Positions 37,895 through 50,185 of a stretch of DNA of 64,000 nucleotides are shown here, in pieces. Origin of the DNA: Alnus glutinosa (Eukaryota > Streptophyta > Magnoliopsida > Fagales > Betulaceae); assembly GCF_958979055.1 (NCBI RefSeq), contig NC_084888.1, forward strand, positions 34,777,804 to 34,841,803, written 5' to 3'. The number at the start of each line of letters is the position of its first letter. The stretch's first letter is position 1. The position numbers were made by a program, and so were the translations under genes. Under the pieces are notes generated by a model that saw nothing but the letters and a program-made list of their open reading frames with translations, was not told the origin of the DNA and made no database searches.

Positions 37895-38544
37895 CTGCAA
37901 AATAAATTAGAGAAAAATGATAAAATGATTCAACAAGAATCGATCAGAAATGATAAAATGATTCAACAAGACTTCATTAGAAGAAGCAACAAATCTCAAT
38001 ATTGATGAGCTTTTACATAGGCATGTCTTTTTCTTTTTTCTTTTTACTAATAAATTGTTAGTAAATCCGATAGTGGTTTATCACAAATGACAAATTCAAT
38101 GGTGATTTTAAAAGTTACATCAATTTTGGGAGGACACAAGGAAGAGATAGGTACTCTTCCTTCTAGCATTACTCTTGGATCAGTCATTGTTGAAAACAAA
38201 ATTCAATAATTAATTGAAATTGACACGTTAATATCATGAGATAATTGTAAGATAAAGATATAATTTCTACTTTCTAGATCCTTTTAATAACTACATGTAA
38301 CTATGAAATCACTGTAGCACTCATCCGAATCTAGAGCACAGGATAAGAGCATGCAATCGTTTTCGGAATTCTCCAAGGATAAAAGACAAGCCGACATGGC
38401 ATCCCATTCGATCACTTGATATTCTTTTAAGGGAAAAAGAAGATGTGAATTGATACTTTAAAGAAATGAATGGCCTCTTTATTCTTTTGTCTTTTTTTAC
38501 TATAGAATTAGCACTTTTTAGAGTGAACTAATAACCAAATCCCA

Positions 38545-39240
38545 GGATTAGCGAGGTTATCCATATCCCTCCCTCTGAGTTGTTGTGTCCTCTCTGTAAT
38601 TCAGATATTGATTCCCTTAATCATCTTTTCTTCCGTTGTAGTTTTGCTAGAATTATTTGGAGGTAATCATGCATTCTGGCCATTAGTTTGTGGTATTCCA
38701 AAACCAGAGGCATAATCTCCTCTGGTTTCATAGAAACAAGGTTGTATGAAGGTTCTCTCCAAATGTTCTAGCTCTCTCTGCCTCGATAAAGAAAGTTTCC
38801 TTGGAACATCTGAGTTCCTGGAAAGTTAAACTGTTTTTTCCAACGGAAAAATGGTCTGCTCCAGATTCTGCCTCCTTCAAAGTTAACTTTGATACAACTA
38901 TCCGTGAGAATTTCTCAGCTCAGTCAGCAATCTGTCGTGACCACAATGGCAAAATTGTTAAAGCTATCCCGCAGAATAGTCCCTCCTGTGACCCTTTGTT
39001 TGGAGAGGCTCTGGCGACAGCCTTGGCTATTTCTCTAGCTGTATCTCTGAAGCTGCGTTTTTTTTCACTTTGGAAGGTGATTCTCAAACGGTGATTATGC
39101 CTCTTCAGCAACCATCCATCGTTCAGGACTGGCAGATTGCTGATGTCATCTCAGACTCCATTGCTACCATTTCCCCAATACTTCTTTTTGAAAGGCTAGA
39201 ATTAACTTCTACGTCCACCGTGTGACATTGTGTCATGATT
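38545..39240 (+). mobile_element. LINE 3' fragment (zinc-binding tail plus RNase H-like region)
   Basis: The zinc-binding LCPLCNSDIDSLNHLFF segment is followed by an open frame at 38801-39094 that reads WSAPDSASFKVNFDTTIREN and onward. This is the start of the RNase H-like domain found in plant LINE-derived proteins (pattern W-x-P-P-x-x-x-x-K-x-N-x-D). The frame breaks after about 97 codons. It is a dead 3' piece. Confidence 0.65.
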
Positions 39241-39308
39241 AGAGTTTATTCGGACTGTATTCTCATTGTATTTTCTCACCCCCTAGCTCTATACCTATTT
39301 GTTACGGC

Positions 39309-39865
39309 TAGGGGTGACTCAATGAAATTTGGGACATAAGGCAAAAGGTTAAAATGAAACATTTTTTATTTTAAAATATTAATATAATAAATTTTTATAT
39401 TAAATATTAAATGATAATTTAAAAATCATTCTTCTAGCTTTGAGATGTAAAATTACTAGTAAAATTTTTGTGTTCAAGTTTTGTTAATATGTTATTCTCA
39501 ATAAATAATATGGTTAATTCATTTTATCTTTATTTTACGATAGTCAATTGTAATTATATAATTTAATTAGTTGTGTTCTAAAATCAACGGTACGATGATG
39601 ATAAGTGATTAAAACTCGTAATAACGACCAACTAAAACCAATTTTAAGATCTTAAACATGCTACTTTTTTTCTTTTCTTTTCTTTTCTTTTTCTTTTTTT
39701 TCTACACCCTCGTAGCATGTCAAATAGTCTCCTGGCATTTTATTTTTCTTGATGCCTTACATCCCTTTTTTGCTTATTTTTGGACAAATTTAATATAAAA
39801 AGCCTTTTTTGGGGGCTTAGGCAAAGGCCTAATTCGCCTTACCATTGAGCTGACCTTGCCCGTGT
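39309..39865. mobile_element. Possible hAT-like MITE
   Basis: The left end TAGGGGTGACTCAATG and the right end CATTGAGCTGACCTTGCC are loose inverted repeats of the hAT type. A similar TAGGGGTGGCTCAATG occurs near 40668. No clear target duplication was found, so the limits are approximate. Confidence 0.35.
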
Positions 39866-41054
39866 CGAGGGTGTCGTTGTCAATATCACCTTAGGCGAAG
39901 CAATTGTAGTTGTTTTTTTTTTTATGTGCCAAAGCTGGTGCATTACTTAAATATATATTAAGATGATATTATTTTATTTTATTTTTTTGGAAAAAAAAAA
40001 TTTTGAAATTTAAATTTTTTGTGACGCGTCACTAAATTAGTGACGTGCCGAAGTTGGCGTGTTACTAAATATTAAGTCGATATAATTTTTTAAAAAATAA
40101 TTTGAAATTTAAATTATTAGTAACGTGCCAAATTTGACACATCACTTATTAATGTGAATTTTAAAATTACCATTGAATAGAAATTCAATAATGGTCTATC
40201 ACAAATTCATTGATGATTTTAAAAATTACATCAATTTTGAGAGAATATAAGGGAGAAATAAGTCTTCCTTCTAGCATTACTCTTAGATCAATTATTGTTG
40301 AAGAAAAAAATATTGATTAAAATTATCAGAGATTATTGTAAGATAAAGATGCAGTTTCTAGTTCCTTTTAATAACTTACATGTAACTATGAAATCATTAT
40401 AGCAATCATCCGAATCTAAAGCACATAGGATAAGAGCATGCAATCGTTTTGAGAATTCTCCAAGGATAAAAGACAAGCCGATAAGGCATCCCATTAATTA
40501 ACTTGATATTCTTTTGAAGGAAAAAGAAGATGTGAATTGATCCTTTAAACAAATGAATGGCCTCTTTATTCTTCTCTCTTTTTTTTCCTATAGAATTAGC
40601 ACTTTTTAGAGTCAACTAATACTATGTAAAGCCTGCCTCATAACGGCCATTGCCTGAGCCCGTGTCTAGGGGTGGCTCAATGAAATTTGAGGCATAAGGC
40701 AAACATTTAATTTTTTTTTTAGTTTTCAATTTCTTTTTTCCAATTTTTCTTATTTTTAGTTTTTTTCTCGAATTTATAAAGATATTTTTGTCTTATTAAA
40801 CTTTTTTTTAAGGTCATTTTTGTCTTCTTATTAGCATAGGGACAATAATATTGTTTTGGTAATTTACATAAGAAATTTGACACAATCAATAGTTTAAAAA
40901 GGCATTAACAATAGGGTGATAGTTTGAGGGATATGTTTACTTTTTCCAAAGCAAAAAAAAATTGCAATTTGAATATTATTAATCCCAAGACATACAGTTT
41001 TAGCCTGTAAAACACCTCGGAAACGCAATAGACATCACAATCTGAAGGGATCGA

Positions 41055-41128
41055 GGGTCACATAGCACAATGTGTTGAACTTCAAGCTTAAACAGCGGCG
41101 TTGCGGCTCCATAAGCCCACAGCTTCAC
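41055..41128 (-). pseudogene. Tiny HSP70 exon 2 relic
   Basis: GGTCACATAGCACAATGTG, TTGAACTTCAAGCTTAAACAG and CTCCATAAGCCCACAGCTTC match, with gaps, the exon 2 region coding for VTPLSLG up to [13 protein letters not shown]. Only about 75 bp survive. Confidence 0.55.
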
Positions 41129-41132
41129 GGAC

Positions 41133-41507
41133 TAGGATCCCCTACAATTTCAAATAAATTGTAGATTCTCAAATTACAGAATTTAGGCAGTTTCTAAGTA
41201 TCAAAACGCTTGAAAAATGCCACTTTTAAAAAGGAGGCATGCTATCGAGGTAATTATAAAGAATTTCCTCCCCAAAAAGTTTTTTATTCACTTTTGCATA
41301 GACTCTTCTTCATAAATCTAAAAGACAATTTTTTATTCAAAGTTTTTTACAACATATCAAGAACCTGATGAAAATATCCTTAATTTTCAACTGTAACATG
41401 CTTCATTTTTAAAAGATGGCATTTTTAAGCATTTTAATGCCTAGAAACAGCCTAGATTTCATAATTTAATAATTTACAATTTCTTTAAAATTGTAAAGAA
41501 TCCCTAT
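41133..41507. mobile_element. Foldback MITE
   Basis: The left arm TAGGATCCCCTACAATTT and the right arm AAATTGTAAAGAATCCCTA are inverted repeats. Further inward pairs (CTAGAAACAGCCTAGATTTC against a TTTAGGCAGTTTCTAAG arm) extend the fold. The flanking target repeat is unclear. Confidence 0.45.
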
Positions 41508-42709
41508 TCCAACTTCACCTCCATAAGCCAGAGTTTTGGGATGCTCCCAATTTGTGTGTAATGCTCGACGGAAAGTTTTGCTCCTGCTTTCCCTCCAAAT
41601 TAATTAGGACAATGTTTTTTTAAATTACTAAAATTTGTCAATATCTCTCCTCATAACGAAAATATTCCTAATAAAATATAATAAAAAATAAAAAAACTAC
41701 CGCCCAATTGACCAAAAAAAAAAAAATTTCCCCTTTTTTTTTGAATTATAAATGTATTTTTGTCTTATATATTTCTAATCTAACTCGTCGAACGGCTAGA
41801 AACACTTGGAAAAAGTAATTATCAAATCTGTTTTAATAATTTACATTGAGTGTCATATTTTATTGCACATATCTCAAGTTAATTAAGACCAAAGTGGAAT
41901 CCTGAAATCCCAAAATCCAGCTTAGGCTTTTCTTCAATTCCACCACAAACATATCACTTGTTTGTTCTCTCCTCGATCTCCTTGTTAAAAGAAAAGCCAT
42001 TAGTTTTGAAAATACAAATATAATCTATCTAAAACTCGATCTGTCCTTCCCTGCATGGCTTTAAACTAAAACCAGCTGGAATCTACCAAGTTGCTAAATT
42101 CGTAAAACAAAAATTTGATTGCATGTGGGCATTGCTAAATCAATTAATAATATTGTTTTCTTGATAGGAGGAACATTACGGTATTTATCATATTTGAGGG
42201 TCCCTGACCTAACCTATAAATTAATAGGTTGTGTACACCATCAGTACGGCAATACAGTCATAGGCATAAGTTAGAAGATCTCTCAAATAGTATTTTGTTT
42301 TCTTCAGATCTTTGTGGAAGCGCTTGGGCAAAGATGACTAGAGGTAAGCCTAGATCCTTGTCTTTTATTTTTCGCTGCACATATTAGTTGAGCATAACAT
42401 GTTTATATGTTCTAACAATGAAAACTCCAAATAAACTTAAAAGTAGTAAAATCGCCATGAAACATTAAAATTCGCACCATCAATGACAAAACCATAAATT
42501 ACACATCATATTTCAAAATTTTCAACTGCAACCCACCAAAGCCACATCAAAACATACTGGAAATTAAACAAAAATAATAAAAATAAGTCTGGACTCTGGA
42601 TGCTCAAAATGGCTCCTTGCATCCACTGCTGATAAGGTCCTATAACGGACTCTAAATGTCATCATCAAAATATTTGTCTTCTTTTTTATGAGAGGAGCTG
42701 CTCCATTGC

Positions 42710-44813
42710 TTAATGATGTCCATATATCTTCGCAATGATGGGATTGCATATTAACTCAAGTCCAATCAACTTGTCCTCAAACTCATTTGCCTCTGCATGC
42801 TGAATACCATCTAACCAATGAATCACGTGCTTAATAGAAGCTTTAATCTTCTTCTTACCAGCAGCGTCAAGCTTGTCACCAATCTTCTTATCATTGACAA
42901 TGCTCTTCATTTTGTAGGCAAAGTTCTCCAAAGCTTCCTTAGCTTTAACCTTCTTCCTGTGCTCATTATCTTCAACTTTGTATTTCTATACATCCAGGAC
43001 CATCCTATGAATCTCTTTTGTGGATAGTGAAGCCTTGTAATTTTCAAATGTGATCTTGTAACTTACGCCAGTGGTCTTTTCCACGGCAGAAACATTCAAG
43101 ATACCATTGGCATTAATCTCAAAGCATACTTTAATTTGAGCGACACCCTTGTGTGCTGCAGGAATGGAGGAAAGCGTAAATTCCCCCAACCAGTTGTTAT
43201 CCACAACTCTTGCTCTCTCACCCTCGTAAACCGGGTACAAAACGGAAGTTTGGTTGTCATAGAGGGTGGTGTAGTTCCCCTCCATCTTGATGGGAATGGC
43301 GGTATTCCTCGGAATCAGAACCGACATATCACCTTCACGGATCGCCACCCCAAGGGACAAAGGTGTGACATCCAAGAGCACAATATGTTGAACTTTCTCA
43401 TTACCCATACCAACCATCTTTGCAGCTTGAATAGCGGCTCCGTAAGCCACAGCTTCATCTGGGTTGATGCTTTTGTTAAGCTGCTTTCCATCAAAGAAGT
43501 CTTGCAACAGCTGTTGCACTCAGGGAATTCTGGAAGAACCACCAGTAAGAACGACATCGTGGACTCCTCTCTTGTCCATATTGGCATCAGTCACAAGCTC
43601 AATAGACTTCTTGAACAAACTCATATTGAGTTCCGCAAATCTGGCACGAGTAATACTTGAGGAGAAATCAATACCATTATACAAAGAATCAACTTCAATC
43701 ATAGTCTCAGTTGCAAAAGAAAGAATCCTCTTTGCTCTCTCACAAGCAGTTTTCAACCTCCTTAAAGCTCTGGCATTTCCACTAATGTCCTCCTTGTACT
43801 GCTTCTTAAATATTTTAACGAAGTGCTTTAACATTTTGTTGTCAAAGTCTTCACCTCCAAGGTGAGCGTCTCCAGCAACAGCCTTCACTTCAAAAGTATC
43901 ATTGCCAATGGTAAGTAGTGAAACATCTGCAGTACCACCACCCAAATCAAAGATTAACACATTTCTCCTACCAATGCCAGCGTTGTCAAGACTGTAAGCA
44001 ATGGCTGCGGCCGTTGGTTCATTGATTATCCGCATGACATTGAGTCCTGCAATGCCTCTAGCATCCTTAATTTGTAGCCTTACGTTGTGAGTCATTGAAG
44101 TAAGCTGGGACAGTGACTACAGCATTCTTCACAGATGTGCCAAGGTAGGCCTCTGCAATTTCACGCATCTTTTTTAAGACCATAGATGAGATTTCTTCTG
44201 CAGCAAAATGATTCTATTCACCCTTATAAGTGACCACAATCATAGGCTTGTCGGCATGACCTTCAATAACCTTGAATGGCCAGAGCTTGATATCATTTTG
44301 AACTAAGGAATCACTAAATCTCCTACCAATCAACCGCTTTGCATCTGCAAAATAAATGAGAGAAACTGATAAGATGATTCAACAAGACTAAATTAGAAGA
44401 AGCAAAAAATCTCAATACTGATGAGCTTTTATATTGGCATATATGTCTTTTTCTTCTTTCTTTTTTTAACTAATAAATTGTTAAGGTGGCATATGACAAT
44501 ATTTAGGATTTATAAAGGAGTTTTTGCAGTTAATTAGTATGTTCATTTAATTTTACCTCTAAAAAATATTAAAGGGACAAAAAGAGGGTGAGAGATTACC
44601 AAAGACAGAGTTAGCGGGGTTCTTGGCGACCTGGTTGTTGGCTGCCTCACCGATCAAACGCCCTTTGTCAGTGAAGGCAACATAAGACGGCGTCGTCGTA
44701 TTTCCTTGATCATTAACTATTATCTCCACTCCATCATGCTGCCACACACCCACGCAGGAGTACGTGGTCCCCAGATCAATCCCTATCGCTGGCCACGCTC
44801 CTTCGCCGGCCAT
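42710..44813 (-). pseudogene. HSP70: HSP70 copy 6, damaged
   Basis: Exon 1 (44600-44813) is intact and 214 bp long. The intron is only 255 bp, the shortest of the family. Exon 2 (44344 down to 42710) is recognisable end to end but carries a frame-changing insertion in the QRKATKDA region, a stop replacing the Lys of RIPKVQ and a stop near the [10 protein letters not shown] segment. A 12-bp in-frame deletion removes part of VEKCLTDA. The C-terminus reads [13 protein letters not shown]. The IAKIYG part is closer to canonical HSC70 (IAKMYQG) than in the other copies. An acidic tail ending KYFDDDI lies in the +1 frame past the stop. It is probably not functional. Confidence 0.8.
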
Positions 44814-45278
44814 TCTCGATGTCTGGAAGATAACGGAAATGAAGGAAGTCTCTGATCAGTGAATGGCAGTGAAAGCTTCAAAATGGACTAAATACTACGG
44901 ATCGGCGTGAAATACAAGTCGTACAGTTTTAGCTGGGAAAAGCTTCGGAACATCTCCACGCGAAGGCGAGGGGTACTGGATCCCAATTCGTGTGTAAAGT
45001 GTAACGACGAACAAATTCGCCTACTTTTCCATCGTGGGAGCAATGCTCAACTGTGACCATTACCACAAATAGGAATGGTGGACGTGCCGAACCACCTCAA
45101 ACCACTTGTATTTTCTTTTCACTGTTTTTCCATCCTATTTTATATTTTTATGCAAATTTGGAGGGATATTCATATTGAAGGAGGTTGCTTAAGGCCACTA
45201 ATGGAATGGAATAAGGCCCATAAATACTTACCAGTACAATTAAGACCTCTCATATAAAATAAAAAATTTTAAGGCCTC

Positions 45279-45321
<43 letters not shown>

Positions 45322-45384
45322 TTAGTCAATATTTTTAATGAAGTCCTCAATTCTGATAAAAAAAAATAAAAAAAAAAATAAAAA

Positions 45385-48300
45385 CATTATCAATTGAAAT
45401 ATGAAAACAAAATTCAATGTGCAAGATATTAAGATTTTAGAGAAAGAAATTAAAGATGGAAAATTATTTAATTTCAAGAAATTAAAATTATTAAACGATT
45501 ATTATGTATCACTTACATAATTTTATTGACAATATTTGTTATATATAATTGCTTATACATAAAGAAGTTTTTTAAAAATAAAATTGATAAAATCGTATAT
45601 ATTTAAGATCGTGCATCCCGTGCTTTTAACTACTACAATGTGGACGGGAAAATTTCTAGGAGCAAAATGCTCCTTTCAACGTATAAAGGTGGTGCCAAAA
45701 ATAGCAGAGGCCATTGCTGCTATCCATGCAGTCCAATCTGGGATAGAGGCGGGTTTCAAGAATGTTATTTTTGAGAGGGATCCCTTGCAACTTATTCAAG
45801 ACTTACATATGGATTCCCCACTCCTTAATACCACTGGTCACTATGTGGACAGCATATATTAAGCATATGCATGAGTTTTTTATCTGCTCCACTTTTGTTC
45901 ATTGCAAACGAGAGGCTAATAGCGTGGCACATTCTTTGGCAAAGGAGGCTAATAATTTGTCAAACTGTTTGTGATATGAGAAACTCTTTTATTTCTTTGT
46001 AATTTGCTTGGTAGGGAATGTTTATTTCCCCAGGCCTTCTTGTAAGATCGTCTTAACGATGAAAGAAGCAACTTTATTTGTTCAAAAAAAAAAAAAAAAC
46101 TACTACAAGGTTTAAAGCTTTTTGAGTCTAGCTGACATGGAATGTTTGACAAGTAGACTAGGACTCTTGACAAGGAGTGCCGGGGCAGATGATATCCAAG
46201 GGGCATAAGAACTACGTACGATTTGATGCTTAATGTCCAACTGGGCATTAGGTTCTTCTTTCCTTCACACTTTTTTATTCCTTATTCCCTTTGGTTTTAG
46301 GTTTATTCAATCATGAGCAGGTTTTTGTGTGGTTTTATTCCAATACGCAGATAAGTTAATTTTAGAGCAGATTTTTTTGTTTAGAAGAAGCCTTATACAG
46401 ATTTATTGGGGACTCTCTACGTTCTATGTCGGCCAATATTATTTAGTTTATATTTTTTGCTTTTTTAAATTGTGTTCTATTGTTTAATCTATGCAGCCAA
46501 TCATGGTAGGCTTTAGATCTAGTTTTTAGATCGATCTTGCTCTCTTATCTTCTCATAGTAGAATTTATTGTAAAAGAGAAGATGGTGTATTTTTGTGTTC
46601 TTCTGCTAAGGCAGTTGCCCTCCAAGTTAGGAATTAGTCATGTAATTTGTTTTTAAGAGTATGTGTATAATTACAGCTATTAACCCTTGGGATCTCAGAT
46701 TATAATGAATGTTATTTCCTTGTTAAAATATATATATATATAGGCGTAGACCTGGCTTGGTTGCCTCTAGTTTTGTTGTCATTTTTCGGTTCTTTTGAAT
46801 AACTTTTGTGGTTATTTGCTTGATTTTCGCTTGCAAATACTCTGTGGGAGCTTAGGCCAAGGGATTTCGATCCCATTGAAAAGTTTGGACGAGGTTTCCA
46901 CCGGAAATGGATGCCCGAATCACCTCAAGAACTCGGCCACCTTCTATTTGGTCAAAGGATGAGGCCAAATGATCACCTCTTCCAGCTTTAAAAATAAAAA
47001 TCTTACATGCACATTAATGGAATCCATCAAGATTTTAGATGAAAATTAATAATAGGAAGTTATTTGTTATTTTAGCATACCATAAGAAACTCTCAAAATA
47101 TTATTATACCATAAAACTCATTGCAAATCAGCGTAACTGCGTAGATTAATTTTCATTTATTTTCAAAAGGAAATTGGATTAGAATCGATCCCCTCAAATT
47201 TTTTAAACATTTGAAATTTTCAAATTTTTCATTATCAATTGAAGTTGTTCATTAAAGTTGTTCATTATCAATTGAAATATGAAAAAAATTCAATGCGCAA
47301 GATATTAAGATTTTAGAGGAAGAAATTAAATATGAAAAATTATTTAGTTTCAAGAAATTAAAATCATTAGACGATTATTATGTATCACTTACATAATTTT
47401 ACTGACAATATTTGTTATATATAATTGCTTCTGCATAAAGAAGTTTTTTAAAAATAAAATTGATAAAATCGTATATATTTAAGATCGTGCATCCCGTGCT
47501 TTTAACTACTACAAGGTTTAAAGCTTTTTGAGTCTAGCTGACATGGAATGTTTGACTAGTAGACTAGGACTCTTGACAAGGAGTCCCGGGGCAGATGATA
47601 TCCAAGGGCCATAAGAACTACGTACGATTTGGTGCTTAATGTCCAACTGGGCATCAGGTTCTTCTTTCCCTTACACTTTTTTATTCCTTATTTCCTTCGG
47701 TTTTAGGCTTATTCTTTAGCAGGTTTTGGTGGAATTTTATTCTAGTATGCAGATAAGTTAATTTTAGAGCAGATTTTTTTTGTTTAGAAGAAGCCTTATA
47801 CAGATTTATTGTCGACTCCCTACGTTCTCTGTCGGTCAATGTTATTTAATTTATGTTTTTGGCTTCTTTAGATTATGTTCTGTTGTTTAATCTATGCGGC
47901 CAGCCATGGTAGGCTTTAGATCAGATCTTACTCTCTTATCTTCTCATAGTAGAACTTATTGTAAAACAGAGGTTGGTATTTTTCTGTGTTCTTCTACTAA
48001 GGCAGTTGCCCTCCAAGTTAGGAATCACTCATATAATTTGTTTTTAAAAGTCTTTGTACCCCTAATTACAACTATTAATCCTTTGAGTCTCATATATATA
48101 TATATATATAGAGGCATAGACCACGGCTTGGTTGCCTCTAGTTTTGTTGTCTCTTTTCAGTTCTTTTGAATAATTTTTGTGGTTATTTGCTTGATTTCCG
48201 CTTGCAAATACTCTGTGGGAGCTTAGGCCAAGGGATTTTGGTCCCATTGAAAAGTTTGGACGAGGTTTCCACCGGAAATGGGTGCCTGAACCACCTCAAG

Positions 48301-48545
48301 ACCTTGGCCACCTTTTATTTGGTCAAAGGATGAGGCCAAGTGATCACCTCTTCCGGCTTTAAAAATCAAAATCTTAAATAGCACATTAACGAAATCTGTC
48401 AAGATTTTAGACGAAAATTAATAATAGGAAGTTTTTTGTTATTTTGGCATACCATAAGAAACTCTCAAAATATTATTATACCATAAAGCGCGCTAATCGC
48501 AAATCAGCGTAATTGCATAGACTAATTTTACATTTTTTTTGGAAA
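45385..48545. repeat. Tandem duplication inside the spacer, period about 1.88 kb
   Basis: Sequence from about 45385 (ATTATCAATTGAAATATG) recurs from 47265. Both copies run through GCATCCCGTGCTTTTAAC, GGACTCTTGACAAGGAG, AACTGGGCAT and GATCACCTCTTCC. The first copy has a LINE insertion (45639-46097) that the second lacks. Confidence 0.7.
45639..46097 (+). mobile_element. 5'-truncated LINE with 11-bp target repeat
   Basis: AACTACTACAA flanks the insert (45628-45638 and 46098-46108) and the insert ends in an A run. The sister copy near 47505 has the empty site. The reading frame shows the end of an RNase H-like domain: EAIAAIHAVQSGIEAGFKNV, then, in the next frame, CKREANSVAHSLAKEANN. Only the last 460 bp of the element were copied. 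Confidence 0.8.
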
Positions 48546-48552
48546 GGAAATT

Positions 48553-48825
48553 GGATCAGGATCGATCCCTTCAAATTTTTTAAACATTTGAGATTTTCAA
48601 ATTGTTAAATCTTGATTATGTTTTACATCAAGCGATTCACAATGTGCCAACTGTCCACATGAAATAAATGCTATAAAAAAAGTGGTATCAATAAATGCTT
48701 TAACATTTATTTCATGTGGACAGTTGTCACATGGTAAACCGTTAAATGTAAAATATGACTATAATTTAACAATTTGAGAATCATAAATGTTTAAAAAATT
48801 TGAGGGGATACTAGATTCCTAATCC
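48553..48825. mobile_element. Foldback MITE with long arms
   Basis: The ends GGATCAGGATCGATCCC and, reversed, GGATTAGGAATCTAGTATCC are followed by arms of about 80 bp that pair (CAAATTTTTTAAACATTT against AAATGTTTAAAAAATTTG). ATT stands on both sides, possibly a 3-bp target repeat. A half copy with the same left end lies at about 47175-47230. Confidence 0.6.
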
Positions 48826-49401
48826 ATTGCATAGACCATGGTTAGATTAGGCACATTCAGCTCTCTCAGTAACGTTTCATCATTGTTGGTTGGGGTTTAA
48901 GGCACAATATTTCGAAACATCTAGTTTAGGTTGGAACTTCGAACATGCCTGATGCCTCAATCCAATTTATTTAAAATCCCTGAATTAAATCCCAAAATCC
49001 AGGTCAGGCTTTACTTCAATTCCACCAAAAACATCAATTGACACTACAAAAATTTTGTCAAATTGCCACGTGCATTTTGACACGTGTACGGCACTGTACA
49101 CGTGTCAAAATGTTTGCCACGAGTATTTTGACACGCGTCTTACGCGTGTTAGACGTGCAAGACTCTAATTGCACATTTTGACACGTGTATTTCAATACAC
49201 GTGTCAAAACGTTTTTTTTTTTAAAAAAAAAAATCCATATTGAATTTTTAAAACTTAAATTTGGGATTTTTTTTCAATTTAATTTTGTTATTGTTTATTT
49301 AAATTTATTTGGGTTAATAAATTTTTGTTTTTTTTTTTACCAAATTTTATTATTTTCAACCACAAAAATACAAAAAAAAAAAAACAAACGGTACATTATT
49401 A

Positions 49402-49856
49402 GGGAGAGAGAGAGACGTAGAGATCCAGAGAGAGAGAGGGAGGCAGAGAGAGATAGGGAGAGAGAGTAGAGAGAGAGACATAGAGATACTGAGAGAGAGG
49501 CAGAGAGAGATAGGGAGAGATACAGAGAGAGAGAGAGAGAGGTAGAGAGAGAGAGAGAAAGAGATAGAGAGGAAGAGAGAGAAAGAGATAGAGAGGAAGA
49601 GAGCGATAGAGAGAGAGACCGAGAACACTGTACCGAGCAGAGAGAGGTGGAGAGAGGGCGGCTCACCGGCGGGAAGGGCGGTGGCCGGACGCTGGCCGGC
49701 GCGGCTGTGACGGAGAGGGAGAGAGAGAGAGAGAGAGAGAGGTAGAGAGAGAGAGACCGAGAACACTGTACCGAGCAGAGAGAGGTGGAGAGAGGGCGGA
49801 TCACCGGCGGGAAGGGCGGTGGCCGGACGCTGGCCGGCGCGGCTGTGACGGAGAGG

Positions 49857-49890
<34 letters not shown>

Positions 49891-49988
49891 GACCGAGAAC
49901 ATTGTACCGAGCAGAGAGAGGTGGAGAGAGGGCGGCTCACCGGCGGGAAGGGCGGTGGCCGGACGCTGGCCGGCGCGGCTGTGACGGA

Positions 49989-50033
<45 letters not shown>
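49402..50033. repeat. GA-rich tract with three 137-bp repeats inside the CACTA element
   Basis: Long GAGAGA tracts enclose three successive copies of a unit of 136-138 bp (CCGAGAACACTGTACCGAGC at 49619, 49757 and 49893). Each unit includes a GC-rich core GCTGGCCGGCGCGGCTGTGA. The serine/leucine and arginine/glutamate-rich frames across it are artefacts of the dinucleotide tract. Confidence 0.85.
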
Positions 50034-50037
<4 letters not shown>

Positions 50038-50185
50038 GATCGGAAATGCCCATTTCCGATCTGTATATATATATATATATATATATTTAATCTATTATTA
50101 TATTATTATATTATTTGAATTTTAAAAATTATATATATATATATATATATACACATATATATATAAGCGGGAAAAAACACATATA

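Larger units (their letters stand above)
34550..38830. repeat. Segmental duplication block B
   Basis: The sister of 25745-30030. It carries exon 1 of copy 5, a dead exon 2 fragment and a longer LINE piece. Where block A breaks off inside the LINE, this block continues to about 39240. Confidence 0.75.
39866..42709. other. Gene-free stretch between blocks and copy 6
   Basis: It holds a diverged third copy (40190-40640) of the sequence that follows the dead exon fragments (29275-29720 and 38085-38530), a small HSP70 relic at 41055-41128, a MITE at 41133-41507 and the 3' flank of copy 6, which is interrupted by about 450 bp of unassigned sequence (41960-42415). I see no gene. Confidence 0.5.

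Noticed and set aside
49337-49940. Long Ser/Leu-rich frames (155 and 194 codons)
   Set aside because: They are translations of a GA/CT dinucleotide tract and 137-bp repeats inside a CACTA element; no start context or domain.
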